Shown here in pieces: positions 1 to 13,000 of a stretch of 64,000 nucleotides of DNA. The position numbers and the translations under genes are program-made. The notes beneath the pieces were generated by a model. It saw only the letters and a list, made by a program, of their open reading frames with translations. It did not search any database and was not told the DNA's origin. Source of the DNA: Camarhynchus parvulus (lineage: Eukaryota > Chordata > Aves > Passeriformes > Thraupidae); assembly GCF_901933205.1 (NCBI RefSeq), contig NC_044576.1:8527024-8591023 (forward strand), read 5' to 3'. How positions within the stretch are numbered: position 1 is the first letter of the stretch; every line of letters starts with the position of its first letter.

Positions 1-3000
1 TATGGGTACACAAAAACAAGTAAGTCTTCCTGCAGAAAGGAATTCTTGGTGAAAAGTTGCTCTAAAGTGTCTCATTTCTGTTCTGAATTTGCTATTTACA
101 TCTTTAAACTGACTTCACCACAGAGCTAGAGGTTCTTTGCTTCCTTCCCCCATCACCAAAACAGAAAAATATTTGCAAGAAATCAAGAATGTAAGTGCCT
201 TTAGAAAATATAAATACACTGTAAGTGGAATCATCTACTAGCATGGAAATTACATGTCTGAGAGAGAAAACAAGCACCTAATGCAAAACATAATAAATGT
301 TTGTCTGGGAAAAGCATATGAATATTTGATGCTTGAATCTATTCCTTTTTAAATTACCTCCAACACACTATTTACTTGGGCATGCTAAAATTTCTCTGAG
401 ATCCTTTTCTTTCGAGCCCCCACTAGCCCTCCTCACAGTAAAACTTTCTGGAGAGAGAGATCTGTCATCTCCTTCATTGCCCCTGTCCACTGCAGGGAGG
501 CTGGGCTAGAGGAGTTCAGTGGCCCCTCCCAACCCAAACTGGTTTCTGGTTCTGTAACTGTTGAATGCAGTGTTGTCAATGGCACTGAAATAGAGGATTT
601 ATGCAATCCAAATCACAATCTCTGTGTTCCAGACAAAGTTAACCTGACCTGTCTTTGTATACTCTTACATTTTCCATTCCCTAATTATTTTTATTTTCTA
701 GCAATACTCATTGAAGTATAACACAGAAGACAAATCATAGGTATGCTGAGTAGCTGACAAATACAGTGCTCGTACAGGAAATTTGTCTTCTAAAATTGTT
801 CATTCCCAAACCAAATGCTTACTAACACAGCATTTGGGAAGCATGTCTTCATTTTAAATAATGAAAATATACGTTCCCAAAGCTCAGAAGGAATGAACAA
901 ATTAAGGAAACAACTAGTTAAGCATCTCTCATCTCCATCAAAAACTGCGTGCTGCAAATTAGCATCTGCAGCAAGAGGATGCCCCCTTCTTTCCCATTAC
1001 CCAGTTCCCATTGCAGGATCTGCAGGGCTTGAAGTTACTGTGTTACCATTAAATTCTCTGTGTCATTAAATATGATAATAAAAATTAAAAGATGCCTCTG
1101 TACTTTGTGAATATAACTAAAGAAATTATGAATATTGTTCTTCAAATAGGACCTTAGGGTGCAAATTCAGCTCAGCTGTAAGTGCATTTAAGTGTATGGA
1201 ATAATTCCAAGAATAAATTTGTCCCACTATCCAGAAGGGTGCTTGCTTTTGAATTAGGAGAATTGAGTGCACTCATCCTGTCCACAGATCCATTAGTCAG
1301 TAGTTATGACAGGCCATAAGCAAAATCTATTATTAGCACATTTACTGAAAATCCAATTTTTCACTTGCAGAATCAGTAGCCATGATCTTAAAACTACTAA
1401 AAGAACACTGAAGCCTACTGAAGAAAATAAGACCCAGTTTTAATTTCAATTTCAAAAAGGCGATACATATGCAGGGTTAAAGAGGGGGATCTCAGAACAT
1501 GCTAAAATTTAAGAAAATCTCACTAAAACAGTTTATTTCATCAAAGCCAATTCCATATTTCAGAATAATAAAAAGGAGAAGCTTCCCTGCTGGATCTATG
1601 TAAAATTCTCTGTGCCACAGTGCCAAGTGGTGGCCAGGAACTAAAGCAGAATTAACCAATTAGCAAAGTGTTCCATCTGGTACAGCCTGGACTTGCTGTG
1701 TCTGCACACCTCATGTTACCATGACAGAAACTTCTAAAGGGACATCTTTAGCAAGAAAGCATCTCACACTCTGAAACACCTTTCTTTTAATCTTTTCTGC
1801 ACACAAAACCAAACATGGTCACTTTACAGGAAGGCAGAGCACTCAGAGTTGGCCCGTTCCCACCATGAAAGGGCTTTTTTCTATAGGCTTTGCTGTGAGT
1901 CAATTCAAATGCTCTTCAGCTCTGAGAAGTAGAATACAATCATATATCCGTTTGAGAAATATAGTGGATCAAGACAAATGGTTTTAAAGTATTTAAGTAA
2001 ATAGAAACCAAGAGACTTTAAAATAAATATGTCCAATTTCCCATACTCCAGATTTCACTAATTATTTATTGCAAAAAACCAGAAGATTCCAGCCTAATAG
2101 GTCTGGATAACAAACTCTTATCCTCAAAATGCAGCAGAAGCACAAGCTTCCTGCAGTGCCAGTTTTGCACTGCTGTCAGCTTAGAAAGGTGTCCTTATTT
2201 TTGAAAAAGTAGATTTCATCTTGACACTGACTTTTGTCATTGCTGAAATTGCTAAGCTGCATATTAATTAATAGAGACAAGCCAGTAACACGGATAAAAA
2301 ACCCAGGGGAGAGTGGACTGCTGGCCAAACAAGGTTTCACAACTGCTCTGACTCATCCAGAACATGAAATGGAAGCCTGGAGATTAAAAACCTCAATGCC
2401 TCATCTCTTAAACCACCTATCTCCCTCCCAATTTGCATAATGTGAAACAGAACTCAGAATTAAGCATTCGTGTTTCTTCTGCAAGAACAACAAGCCTATA
2501 AATCAAAGTCTCTTCACTGTGCCTGCAATTCGCAACATCTCAGTAGTCTCAGCCCCTGCAAGGATGTGATATTGAGGCCCTGCCCAAGCAGGATCACTGC
2601 AGTGCAGCTCTGGGGAGGACTGGGAATGTGCTCAGGCCAGAGGAGCCCTGCAGGAAGGAAGGCACATCCCTCCTTGCACTGAATGTGGACTATGCCAAAC
2701 TGGGAGAGACAGTCCCCCATTCTTAACATCAGAAACACAGCCCAGGCTGAGCTGTCCAGCTTGTATCTGTTTCTTTCCTTACTATCATCATCGTACAATC
2801 TGCTTTATCAAAACTAAATTAGCATGGACTCAGTGGAGCAAAGCTTCTACTACTATGGTTTACATAAATTATTGCTAGAAATGCCTATTAAATTCCTAAG
2901 ACCAACTTGATCAGTGGTGACAAGATACTAAATTATTTTCATTACTGTATATTAAAATATATAGAAAAATTTATCTATTAGCATAAAAACTAACTTTAAA

Positions 3001-6000
3001 TATAAGATTCTCAAGCATAAACTGACTTGGCATTTGAATTAAGTAAATATAAACAGAGACACTGTTTTCTTTTTATGACAGAACAGCATTTTGACCATGT
3101 TAAGTTTGTATATCTTCCTTATAAAATTTAGTAACAAATATAACAATGACAAAGCTTTCCTGACTCAAAATCAGGAATACTAGGAAATAACACACTTGCA
3201 ATGTTGTGGATATAAATTTTTCACCAGAAACTACTTTTTGCTGAAACTACAGTTTTGTATATGTACATGTCTGTGAATGACAGACATTAAATTTAGGAGG
3301 TTGGAAAAGCTGTTTCCTGTGGGTTTGTTGGAATAACCTTTTGGGAGGAAAAAAAAAACAAGAAACAAACAAAAATCATAAATGAAATTGGAAAACTCAT
3401 TTAATATCTTTGTCTTGAAAAATATTTTGGTGATTGAGAAGGCTTTTGAGATGCCTAGAAACAGATGTTGTTTGTCCTAATGATTAGAGCATTTGCTGGG
3501 TCATAGGAAGCTCTACAACCTCCTCCATTTTCTCAGGGCACATTCACACACACACAAATCAAACCCACCTTTTGATCTGAGTCCCATTTCCAAGGGTGCT
3601 GTTTGATTACTGACAGCCAGCATGGTCAGGGGTGAGCTTGTCTCTTAAAAACTTCACCGAGGAAAAAGGAAATAAGGGTTTGGACAATCATCTTGAAAGG
3701 GGAATGTGAAATTTTCTGCAGAATCGTACATTTTCTCTAAAAAATATTTTTAATCTTAGCACATTCTAGACAAAACCAAGGATATTATTTTAGAGGATGT
3801 ACCCAAGACATTAACAGAATAACTATACTTACTCTTATTATACTTATACTTACTCTTTCTAAAAGTTTGTGTTCTGACATATTATATCAATTTTAGTTCT
3901 TTTGTTGTTGTTTGTTCTCTGCCAACACTTCTGCAGAACGAAGGAAGTAAAATATTATAATAACTGCAAATAAAGCTTAGAGTTCAGTGCAAATTACCAG
4001 ATTCAGTAAAACGCAGATGCAATCCAAAGAAAGATAAAGAGTTGGGATTACATCTGGTGTGATTTGCCAGATGAATTTATAGTAACCACTGATAAAAGAA
4101 AAAGAGTTGTTGGGGAAAGGAATAGATTTAAATCAAAGCCAAAAAGTAGGTCAGTTACGACTTTAGGTATGAAAGTATGGAAGATGACAGGAGCTCCAGC
4201 ACTGTGCTCCCAGAGCAGGCTCTGTCCATGTGAGCCAGGGCTCTCTGCAGGGGCAGTGCTGGTCACTCTCCCCAGGGACAGCTTGGTGCTGGGGCAGAGC
4301 AGAACAGCAGCATCGCAACCCTGGCTGCTCTCAGAGCTCACCTCTGCCAGCACAGCACACACACAGAGCCTTGGCTGTTCCAATCAGGAGAAGAAATATA
4401 TACCACAGCACCTTAAAACCCATCTTTTATTGAATACACAACATTTGTCTCTTCTTTATTAAGGAAAAAAAAAAGGTAAAAAAGGCAATGTTCATGGAAT
4501 GGAATGAGGAACAGATGAAGAGCAACAACCCATGAAACTGCTAGTAGCTGGCAAACAGAAAGGAGACCTTCACTGCTATGCACAAAATACATGAATACAT
4601 GTTTTTTTAGGATGATTTCACCATTCAATCAGAAAGTCTGCTTTTTTTCCATCAACATAGGAATACTGCACCCCTGAGTAGCCCTGAAGAAATGGGGGAA
4701 TTGTCTCTACTCAATAAAAAGCTGTTATTACTTTGGGTTTTTAAAGCATTGAGACTACTTGCATTTTTCTAGTGTGCATACAGTGCTTTGTTTTGTAAGA
4801 TACCAATGACACACTTGAGAGAAAGGGGAAAAAAAGTCATGGTATTGTTATGAAAAAATAAAATGTGCTTTTAAAAAACACACACAGAAAAACCAAGTAA
4901 CAACACCACATGCACAAGAATATTTCCTATCAAGTTACACTAACCCTTTTCAAGGAGGCCTGGAAAAATGACATCCATTTTTGTTCATGTTCAAACAGCA
5001 TGAATATACTTTCTACATTCTAAAGGCAAATTATTTGTTAGATGCATTTGATAAATTTAAAGAGCTGAACGCAGCTCAAATAGTATTTAGAGGTACTTTA
5101 ATGACCTTACAGTAGGTTGCATATTGCTCTACAAATAGTGCCTTTGACAAGTTAGGCTGTGCTTCCGTCACACAGACATTTATCCTTCACCTGAAGACAC
5201 ACAGAAAAATGCATATGTAAATAGAAATGTCATATGGAGGGCAGACATATGACCATCTGGAGGTAAATTGGGGCTACCTGGTCATAATCCTTATAACAAA
5301 AACATATCCTCTAAGACACTGTCAAAACAATAACACTTTGTAAACATACAGAGACTGCAGCAATGCAAATGGTATTTGGCAGGGTTGCCTCAAGGTTTGT
5401 TCACCAACACTGCTGAGCTTCTGAACCAGCCTTGACAGAACCCTGAAGTTTCAGCCACAGTAAGGGGCATTGGAATGAAAAATGGAAGCGTAAGTCAGTT
5501 GTGAAAAGCTGCTCTGGAAACACGCCTGCCTGATACACTGGTGCTCAGAAAACAAACCAGGCAAACAAAGGGAGGGGGAGAGGCAAGTGACCAAAACTAA
5601 AAACTCTTTGCTGGGAAGTTACTTTAACTGAATCAGAACTTTTTACAGGAAAATAGCAGTGACACCAAAACTCACCTATCAGTGCCCACCTATCTCATTG
5701 GGCTGGTGCATACAAACCACCTCTACAAAATCTGACAGCATTTTCCAGAACCTTGACATCTCGTAAAATTCTCCCCTAAATCAATAGGGCAGAGGAAGAA
5801 GGAAAGATTTATTGCTTGTATACCCCATTATCTGCCCTATGTATACCTGTTTAAATTTTACAGAGAAAAAGAGTTTATCAAGGAAGAGAGAGCAGAACTT
5901 AACCCCTGTTTAGCTTCAAATCTGTGTTTCCAAAAACTCACAAAACTCCAAATATTCTTTTTGCATTAATACAGGTTTTCAGACTCAGCTTCTAAATAAT

Positions 6001-8639
6001 GAATATATAGTTAGAATGATTACTATCTGTGGCTTTATAAACTTACCAGTTTTAGAAAAAGCCCTGAAAGATCACGGAATACTTGCTCCATTCTTGCATC
6101 ATTCTGTAATTTTTGCAATATCCAATAAGGCCTCATTAAACCCAAGTCCTTGATGAAATAAAAAATAATAACTTGAAAAGAAATTAAGGTCCTTAAGGTT
6201 ATACGGTATGCTAAGGGAGACATTCACATATACACCCACACTTCCTAGGAGAATCAAATTCAAATTCCCACTTTTCTTATTTGGAAGTGGAACATAAATG
6301 CAAGAAACAACTGAGCATAATAAGCTTAAGAAATAAGCAAACAACCTGAATCATCTGAATCCAGGAATTGAGTCTATTTCTACAGCCACATTTCATTAAA
6401 CTTACAAGTTACAGAAATTACGGCTGTAATGAGCTCTTTGGGTAACAAGGAAGGCTCAATTGTTTTGGTTTTTTGGAGGGGAGGATGTTTGCTTTCCCTC
6501 ATTACACTAACTTGATTTTGTTCATAGGTATTTTTACATTACTGAAGTTTCTTGGCAAAACCATTTGAAATACAGTGTATTTCCATCAACTTCAATACCG
6601 TTTGGAATAATCTGTTTGCAAGAACTATGATAGCATGCAAATATTCCATGGAGAACAAGGGGTAACCTTGTTGTGCTTTATATTCAGCACAAAGCACACA
6701 TTTATTAAATCTCTGTGACCATGATAGATTTCAACCCCAGCATCCTGCCTTTGCCTCATGAATGAATCTCCATCTAAAGTCCCTGAGGTCTGTAGTCACC
6801 TTAACAGCTCCAGCTGGCAATACTTACTTTAAAGATTTCAAAAGAAAATTCTCCTTTTTCTCTTTGAGCCAAGATATTTTACATATCCAAAATTTACTTC
6901 ACAGCAGATATGCCCATGACTACAAGCAACCCTAAATTATCACATCAGTCATTGCCTTCACAAATCAAGTAAGCAATAACAGCATTTGTAACAGCAGAGA
7001 TTTAGACATGAAAAAGTATCTTTTGACAAGATCCAAGATGAAAATGCACATGCAAATAAAAAATGTAATTCCTGAATTTTAAAACTCATAATGCATTGTC
7101 TATTAAAGTTTGAAGCTCACCTAAAACTCAAATTCTCACAATCCTCACACCTAAACCTTGATGCGTAAGTCTGAAAACCTGAGCCCTCTACTAGAATGAC
7201 CACCAAGAAAGAAATTAGTAACAGCGTTCAATTCATGAAATTATACTTTTAAGACCTGTTTTAGGTGTTGCTATGTCAGACAGCTGTCCTCCCTCACATG
7301 GAGGAGAAGAAGGGAAAGGTCACATTCCTGTCTTCTAATTTATTAGCACTATACAAATAAATATTTGAAAAGAGTATGAATATTAGATTGCCTAAGCAAC
7401 ACTGGTGCCTTGGGCTTTTTACTACTGAATATATTAGGTTTGAACTTTCAAAATCATTTGAAGAAAGGAGGTGAAATCACAAATGTCCTGGGAATATACA
7501 AAGGCAGAAGAGAGAAAATTAGACAGCAAGGGACCTTAAAGCATAAGAAAATCCTTCATTTTTGGCAGTTGATATGTACTGCATGCATTAATATGCAACA
7601 GTCCCCAGAAACATTAGCTGATGTTACAATCACCTCATTTTAAGTACTGTTTATAGTAGGGAACAGTCCTGGCTCAGACAACTTAGTGTCTCAATAGGCA
7701 CAACAAATTATCTCCATTTATAGAACTGCATGTCACCCAGAGTCAGAAATAGCACTGCATTAGCACCGAGCTCATAAAAGCAAGGGGAGAGTCACAGCTT
7801 GTGTTAACCACATGGTGTATATATTAAATGGCTCACAATAATTAGTGGTTAGGATTTCTTTTAAATAAATAAAATAAAAATGCACCATATAATGTGAATA
7901 AATTTCAATAAATCAAACACACCAGAGAATGTGGTCAGTCCTACAAGAGTTTATTGCATGCTAACCTGGTTTATTGGTACATGGCTTTTCAGAACAGCAT
8001 ACCAGTATTGTTCAGAATACAACAGAACAGGTGTATCCATGGATAGAACAAGGACTGGTATCTTCCCCAGGCTTTCAGAGGAATAGCTTCTTATGGCATG
8101 TGAACTCAGTTGTCCACTTTCAAATAAAGGTGGTTTCTTTAGTTCAAATTTTGAGGAAGGAGAAGGGTACAAGAAGAAAAGGAAAACAGAAAAGAAGACT
8201 AAGTAATTTTAGAACAGGAACTGGCCTTCTCAAGCCCTCAGTCTGTGTGTCTTATCTGTATTCTGTACTACATTTTATGGCCTGAATTATAAACCCTTAG
8301 TATTCACATGCGCACAGCATTTATTGCAAGCTAAAGTATTTCTTTAAAACAAGATAATTAAAATTAGTTGTGGTGGGCATGAAATGCCTAAGAAATCTTT
8401 CTAAAAATGTTCCCAGAGCTTGCCCTTGGATACAAACTCATGACTCCACTAAAGCACCCTGACTACGCAAAGAATTAAAACGCTTTTGTAATTTTCTGAC
8501 AGCAGAGGCTATTGAATTAAAATGACTCATTATTAGCATTTACCCTTTTGAAGTTATTTCTAATTTGTTTTGAGTACTCCAAGGGAAAGCATGTTCAACT
8601 AGCCAGAGGTGAGGCTTTCAATAAACTACATGGCTTCTA
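1..8639. other. Non-coding AT-rich sequence, nothing recognised
   Basis: All open frames here are under about 135 codons, lie on both strands in conflicting frames and lack recognisable domains. A small GC-richer pocket at about 4180-4390 accounts for the overlapping frames there. A 10-A run lies at 3349-3358 and another at 4465-4474. The 13-bp direct repeat is listed separately. I see no transposon ends or RNA genes. Confidence 0.7.
3824..3857. repeat. 13-bp direct repeat
   Basis: TATACTTACTCTT occurs at 3824-3836 and again at 3845-3857, separated by ATTATACT. A small local duplication in AT-rich sequence. Confidence 0.8.
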
Positions 8640-10040
8640 AAGCAGACTAGCAGAGCTTGGTAACAACTAGTAACAATTGCATGGACTCATTCAGCATCTC
8701 AGTTGGTGCAGTGAGATCCTGAGGGATTTTCATTCCCTGGGGAACAAATCCAGCCTCTGAAACAACTGAATGGCCTTTCACAATCCCATAGCCTGATGTG
8801 ACACCACGCAGTTTCTGCTGCAGCCTTGGTCTCATGGAGAATAGCTGCCAGCACTGAACACAAGTCTGAGATGTGTGAGTAAAACTTGGAGGAGGTTACA
8901 GAGACCATGGACTGAAATGCACCCAGTAACTGAGCCAATGCTGATAATTCCTCAGCAAAAAAATGCAATGATGGATTTTTGTAGAAAAGCAAGTGGCTAC
9001 CAGACTACCTAATGGTTAGAGGGTCACAACCTTTTCTTCACGGATGCATCATTAATGAAGGTGTGTAAGAAGAAGCACAACAAGGCAGAAATCCAACCAC
9101 AGCCTTGGAGGCTTTCAGAAATCAGAGAGCAAGATTTTATAGCCCCAACATGATGAAAATATGCCACGGTCTCTTTCAGTACCTGTCATCACCAATGGCT
9201 CAAGTGGCCCACTTTGAACCGGGGGGATTTGGACACTAGCATTATAGAAAGTAAGCTCAGACATTGAGTTCTTTAGAAACAGCTCAATTACTTTCCTGTG
9301 GTGCTGAATTCCTGACATAAAGGAAAAAATACTGTTCCACTGTAATTGTTTAAGGATAACCATCAGCAAAGCACAGTTATTGGGAGAAAGACCTTTGCTT
9401 TCAAATACTGAAGTCAGCAACACAACGTTTAAAGAAAATATTTTGATCATGTAATGTCTCATTTTAAAAAGCTATTTATACAGTTTACATCTGAACACAT
9501 TTTCTTACAGAGAGAACAACATGCCAGAGCCCACTGCCTTAGAACTATCACTACAGCACAACGTTTCATTCCAAACCCTTTAAAGCTCTTGAAGCACATA
9601 GCACCAATTACAGTTATTTCTCCACTGTAAAACTCTGTGTGATTAGGCAAACATTGTAGTGCACACTGGATGGCAAACACTGTAGTGCACACTGTTTCAG
9701 GTCTAATTACATGGAGAGAGTGAGGAAGAGCACGTAATCTGCTTACATCAGTGCTCCCCAAATGGATGTCTCTGGTGATCACAAACACAAATGGATCTGA
9801 GCAAGAACACTGATGGCATATGCCTGTGGAACTTGACACCACAAAGCTCCCCATCAGTAATATATCTGCCTAGCACCACACTTAAAAATTCTTCCTTGAT
9901 GAAAGAAAAAAGAGATGGAGCTACTCGAACATGAGCCCAAACATTCATGAGGTCCTAAAAATACCCCAAATATTCCTGAATGGTCAATAATATTGCAGAC
10001 TGCTAACAGGTTTAAATAATCAATACAGACACCTGTCACC
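8640..10040 (-). other. Minus-strand stretch with unusually open frames; no gene recognised
   Basis: Minus-strand frames of 62, 97, 115, 131, 66 and 61 codons cover most of this segment in different frames, the longest being 9459-9854 and 9115-9462. The predicted peptides are rich in Ser, Cys and Leu but show no domain, signal peptide or catalytic motif that I recognise. Frame changes and interruptions would be needed to join them. A decayed pseudogene is possible; chance is at least as likely in a 64-kb window. The stop of the 131-codon frame overlaps the start of the next in an ATGA, which has no significance in a eukaryotic context. Confidence 0.25.
9646..9694. repeat. 26-bp tandem duplication
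   Basis: GGCAAACATTGTAGTGCACA continues to CTGGAT and is followed at once by a second copy, GGCAAACACTGTAGTGCACA then CTG. One base differs over the 23 bases compared. The copies start at 9646 and 9672. The duplication lies inside the open minus-strand stretch described separately. Confidence 0.9.
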
Positions 10041-13000
10041 AGTTCATTAACCAGAAGGAATCAGTGAGAACATGAGATCTTAAATAGCATTTCACATACG
10101 GAGGGAGGCCTTAGCCAGTCTGAAAAGGGTAAAGGAATTCTGAGGACTCCAGAGAACATCAGATGAGAAGTGCCTTAGAGTTGTCAAAAAACTCAGCAGC
10201 GAACATTTTTGATAGGGCAGCATATGTTTAAGTGTAACAAGAGCTGATTCTGAGCTTTCACATATTACTCATGTGAAGGTAAATTTCACTCTATTTTCCT
10301 GGGAGATTGTTTCCATCAGTAAGAACTGATGCACCCTCCTCCAAAGCCTTGAATAATGTAATAGAGGTATGCGCAAATATGTAACCCCACCTCCAGAGCT
10401 CAGCAACAGAGACTTTCATTTATTAAATTAGTTACATATTTCAAAAATAAACATGGTATGTGTAAATCTAAAATGCAAAAAAGTGAGAAAGAAAAATTTT
10501 ATGGATAGTATTTACAATTACTATGAATATTGAATTATAGAAATCATAAGCTATGAAATAATTTAGTAAAATATTCTGCAAGCTCATTTTTCATTTCTTA
10601 AGTTCATCAGAACTTAATAATACTAAATTATGTGAAAATTCACAGTAAATATCTACACACATAATTTTACAACCTTCCACATTCCTGAGATAATGAAAAA
10701 ATTACAATTTAGCTTTATGACAAACAGTCTTGCAATAGCCATTGATGAACAGCTTCTAAGAAGTTCTTTGAAAGTATTAGTGTTTATAAATTCAATGGAT
10801 GTACCTTATGGGGTTTACAGCATGTAGAAAAGAAAGTTCATTATTTTGGGACTCCTGCTAGTATTCTAAGTAGTGACAAAAATATTATATAAATTTTAAA
10901 AGCAGGAAAAATGTTGAGTAAATGTCCAGAATACGAAATAAAGGTAATCCATATTGTCATTATAATTAAAAGAATAGAACAAGTACCAATGAAAAGTTTC
11001 AGCTGAGATTACAATGAGACTGAAATTGATGACTAGCAGGTGGTCATAAAGTAGGATCATGCAATATCTCATATATGCTAGGATAAAAAGAACATAAAAT
11101 ATGCATAATTTGACAGCCATAACTCAATAAATTCTCTCCTACAGTTCTACTTTTTAGCAAAATATCTTGTTCAGGAAGAATCCTGACTCTGATCTTAGTT
11201 GCACATTTACATAAATACCTTCGTAGCGAGGGGAACTTTTCTTATTTCTGTTAAAAATTAATGAAAGACATTGATGAAAAAAAATTCAAAATATGCCAAG
11301 AAATAAGCAGTAGGGAGAAAAGCATTGGTATAAAAAAAGAACTTGTTTTAGATCTTGTCACTTAAGATTTTATATGACTGGATAAAAAAAGCTTAGAGAG
11401 AATCTAAGGAGCACTGGGAAGAAACAAAGCAGTTCTGAGCTTGACGAGCGCCATGATAGTAGAAAATGTCAATGGAATTTGGAATAAACCACCCATCTAG
11501 GAATAGTTTTGGATTGGTGACTCCATCAGCTGGTTGTTCCCTACTGGTGAGACTGATGAGAGTTGGTGCTGTTCAGATATTTGAGTCCTGAGTTAATACT
11601 GAGGGAAGAGCTGTAATGTCATTGGCAGTCCAGAGCAAGGCAGGAATTTCCACTTGGAGCCATCCTCCTGCCAGGCCCATTTAAGTTGCATTAGCACTTC
11701 TTGGGCACCCAGGCTCTGTACAAGAGACAAGATTTGTGCCTTAGCTGAATAACTCCTCCCTGTTTAGGGAGTAGGTTCTTCAGACACAGATTTGGCCAAG
11801 CAGATACTGAAAAATTGAGAGATTTCTTTCAGGACAACATTGCAAAGACAGTGTATTCGAAGTACAAAACTGAACACATTTGATGCTGCTTTGCCCTTTA
11901 AATACCTCTCAAGATGGGGGAAAAAAAGGTGTTTTGATTCTTGTACAGCATTGTAAAAGTGTTTTTTGAAAAAGCTCAGTCTTCTGTTAATGTGAGAAAG
12001 GTCTTTGGCAAGACTTTCTTCCCTCCACATCCTAGATTTTCTTCCCTGATAATGTCAAGGACTGTTCCCTCATATGAAAAAGTGCCATTGCACTGGCTGA
12101 TGGGTCTTAGAGTGTGAAAGCTTTGGAACTTAGGACAGCAAAGATCACACTCGATCAGAGATTGTGCTCTCTTGTGAAGAGAGGAGGCAATAAATCCTTT
12201 GCTAAGAAAGACAACTGGAAATTCAGCTCAGTGCAATTTGATTGGAAGGAGAAGCACTTTATCTTTGTGTACAAATTACTGGCTTAGCTGAACTGTGTTT
12301 GGTTCAGATGTTAAGAGCATTGCATTAATCCTCTGAACAATTTAAAAGCCCTAAACCCTCCAGAACTGACTTCTAAGAAAGCTACCAACAATACTGATAA
12401 ATAACAATATATATACATGAAGGACACTGGCCATATTTTTTGCTTAAAATTCCAGCTCAAACCTGGTTGATATTTTTTAATCTCAGTCCTGTACATATAA
12501 AACATCATTTTCCTTTCCTTCCAATGAGTGAGGTTTGATTTCTTTAAGACAGGAATGAAACACAACCTCCGGGTCCTTGAGCCCTGCAGCACATCCAGTG
12601 GGATTCATTCCAGCAATCATTATTTTACACAGCTTGCCAGGCAATTTTTCTGACTATGCCTGACCTGGGGAACTGTGCTGGGACAGGGAAAGATTGGCAG
12701 GGAATACTTTGCCTCAAGATCAGGGTCTAGGTTACATGTCTACATATGTAACATGCTACAGTGTCATTTTCCCATTAGTACAATAGATGTCTCTCACCAA
12801 AAAATAGGAAAAAAATATCCCTTTAATATATAAGTAATTAAATAGATGCTTCCAATAAATGTTAACTCACCATTACCTATTCAGTCTTTATTAAGAATTC
12901 TGAAAAGCAAACATTTTGTCTGTTAAGTGCTGGTCCTGAGAAAGATGCAGTTCTCTTTCTCTTCTTGTCCAAATACTGAAACTAATTTTTCTCTAAACAA

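Noticed and set aside
3296..3320. AGGAGGTTGGAAAAG, similar to a reversed CR1 end
   Set aside because: No AAGATCATC-type block follows; likely coincidence.
9459..9462. ATGA stop/start overlap between two minus-strand frames, operon-like
   Set aside because: Translational coupling of this kind is a bacterial feature; here the sequence is eukaryotic and neither frame is a credible gene.
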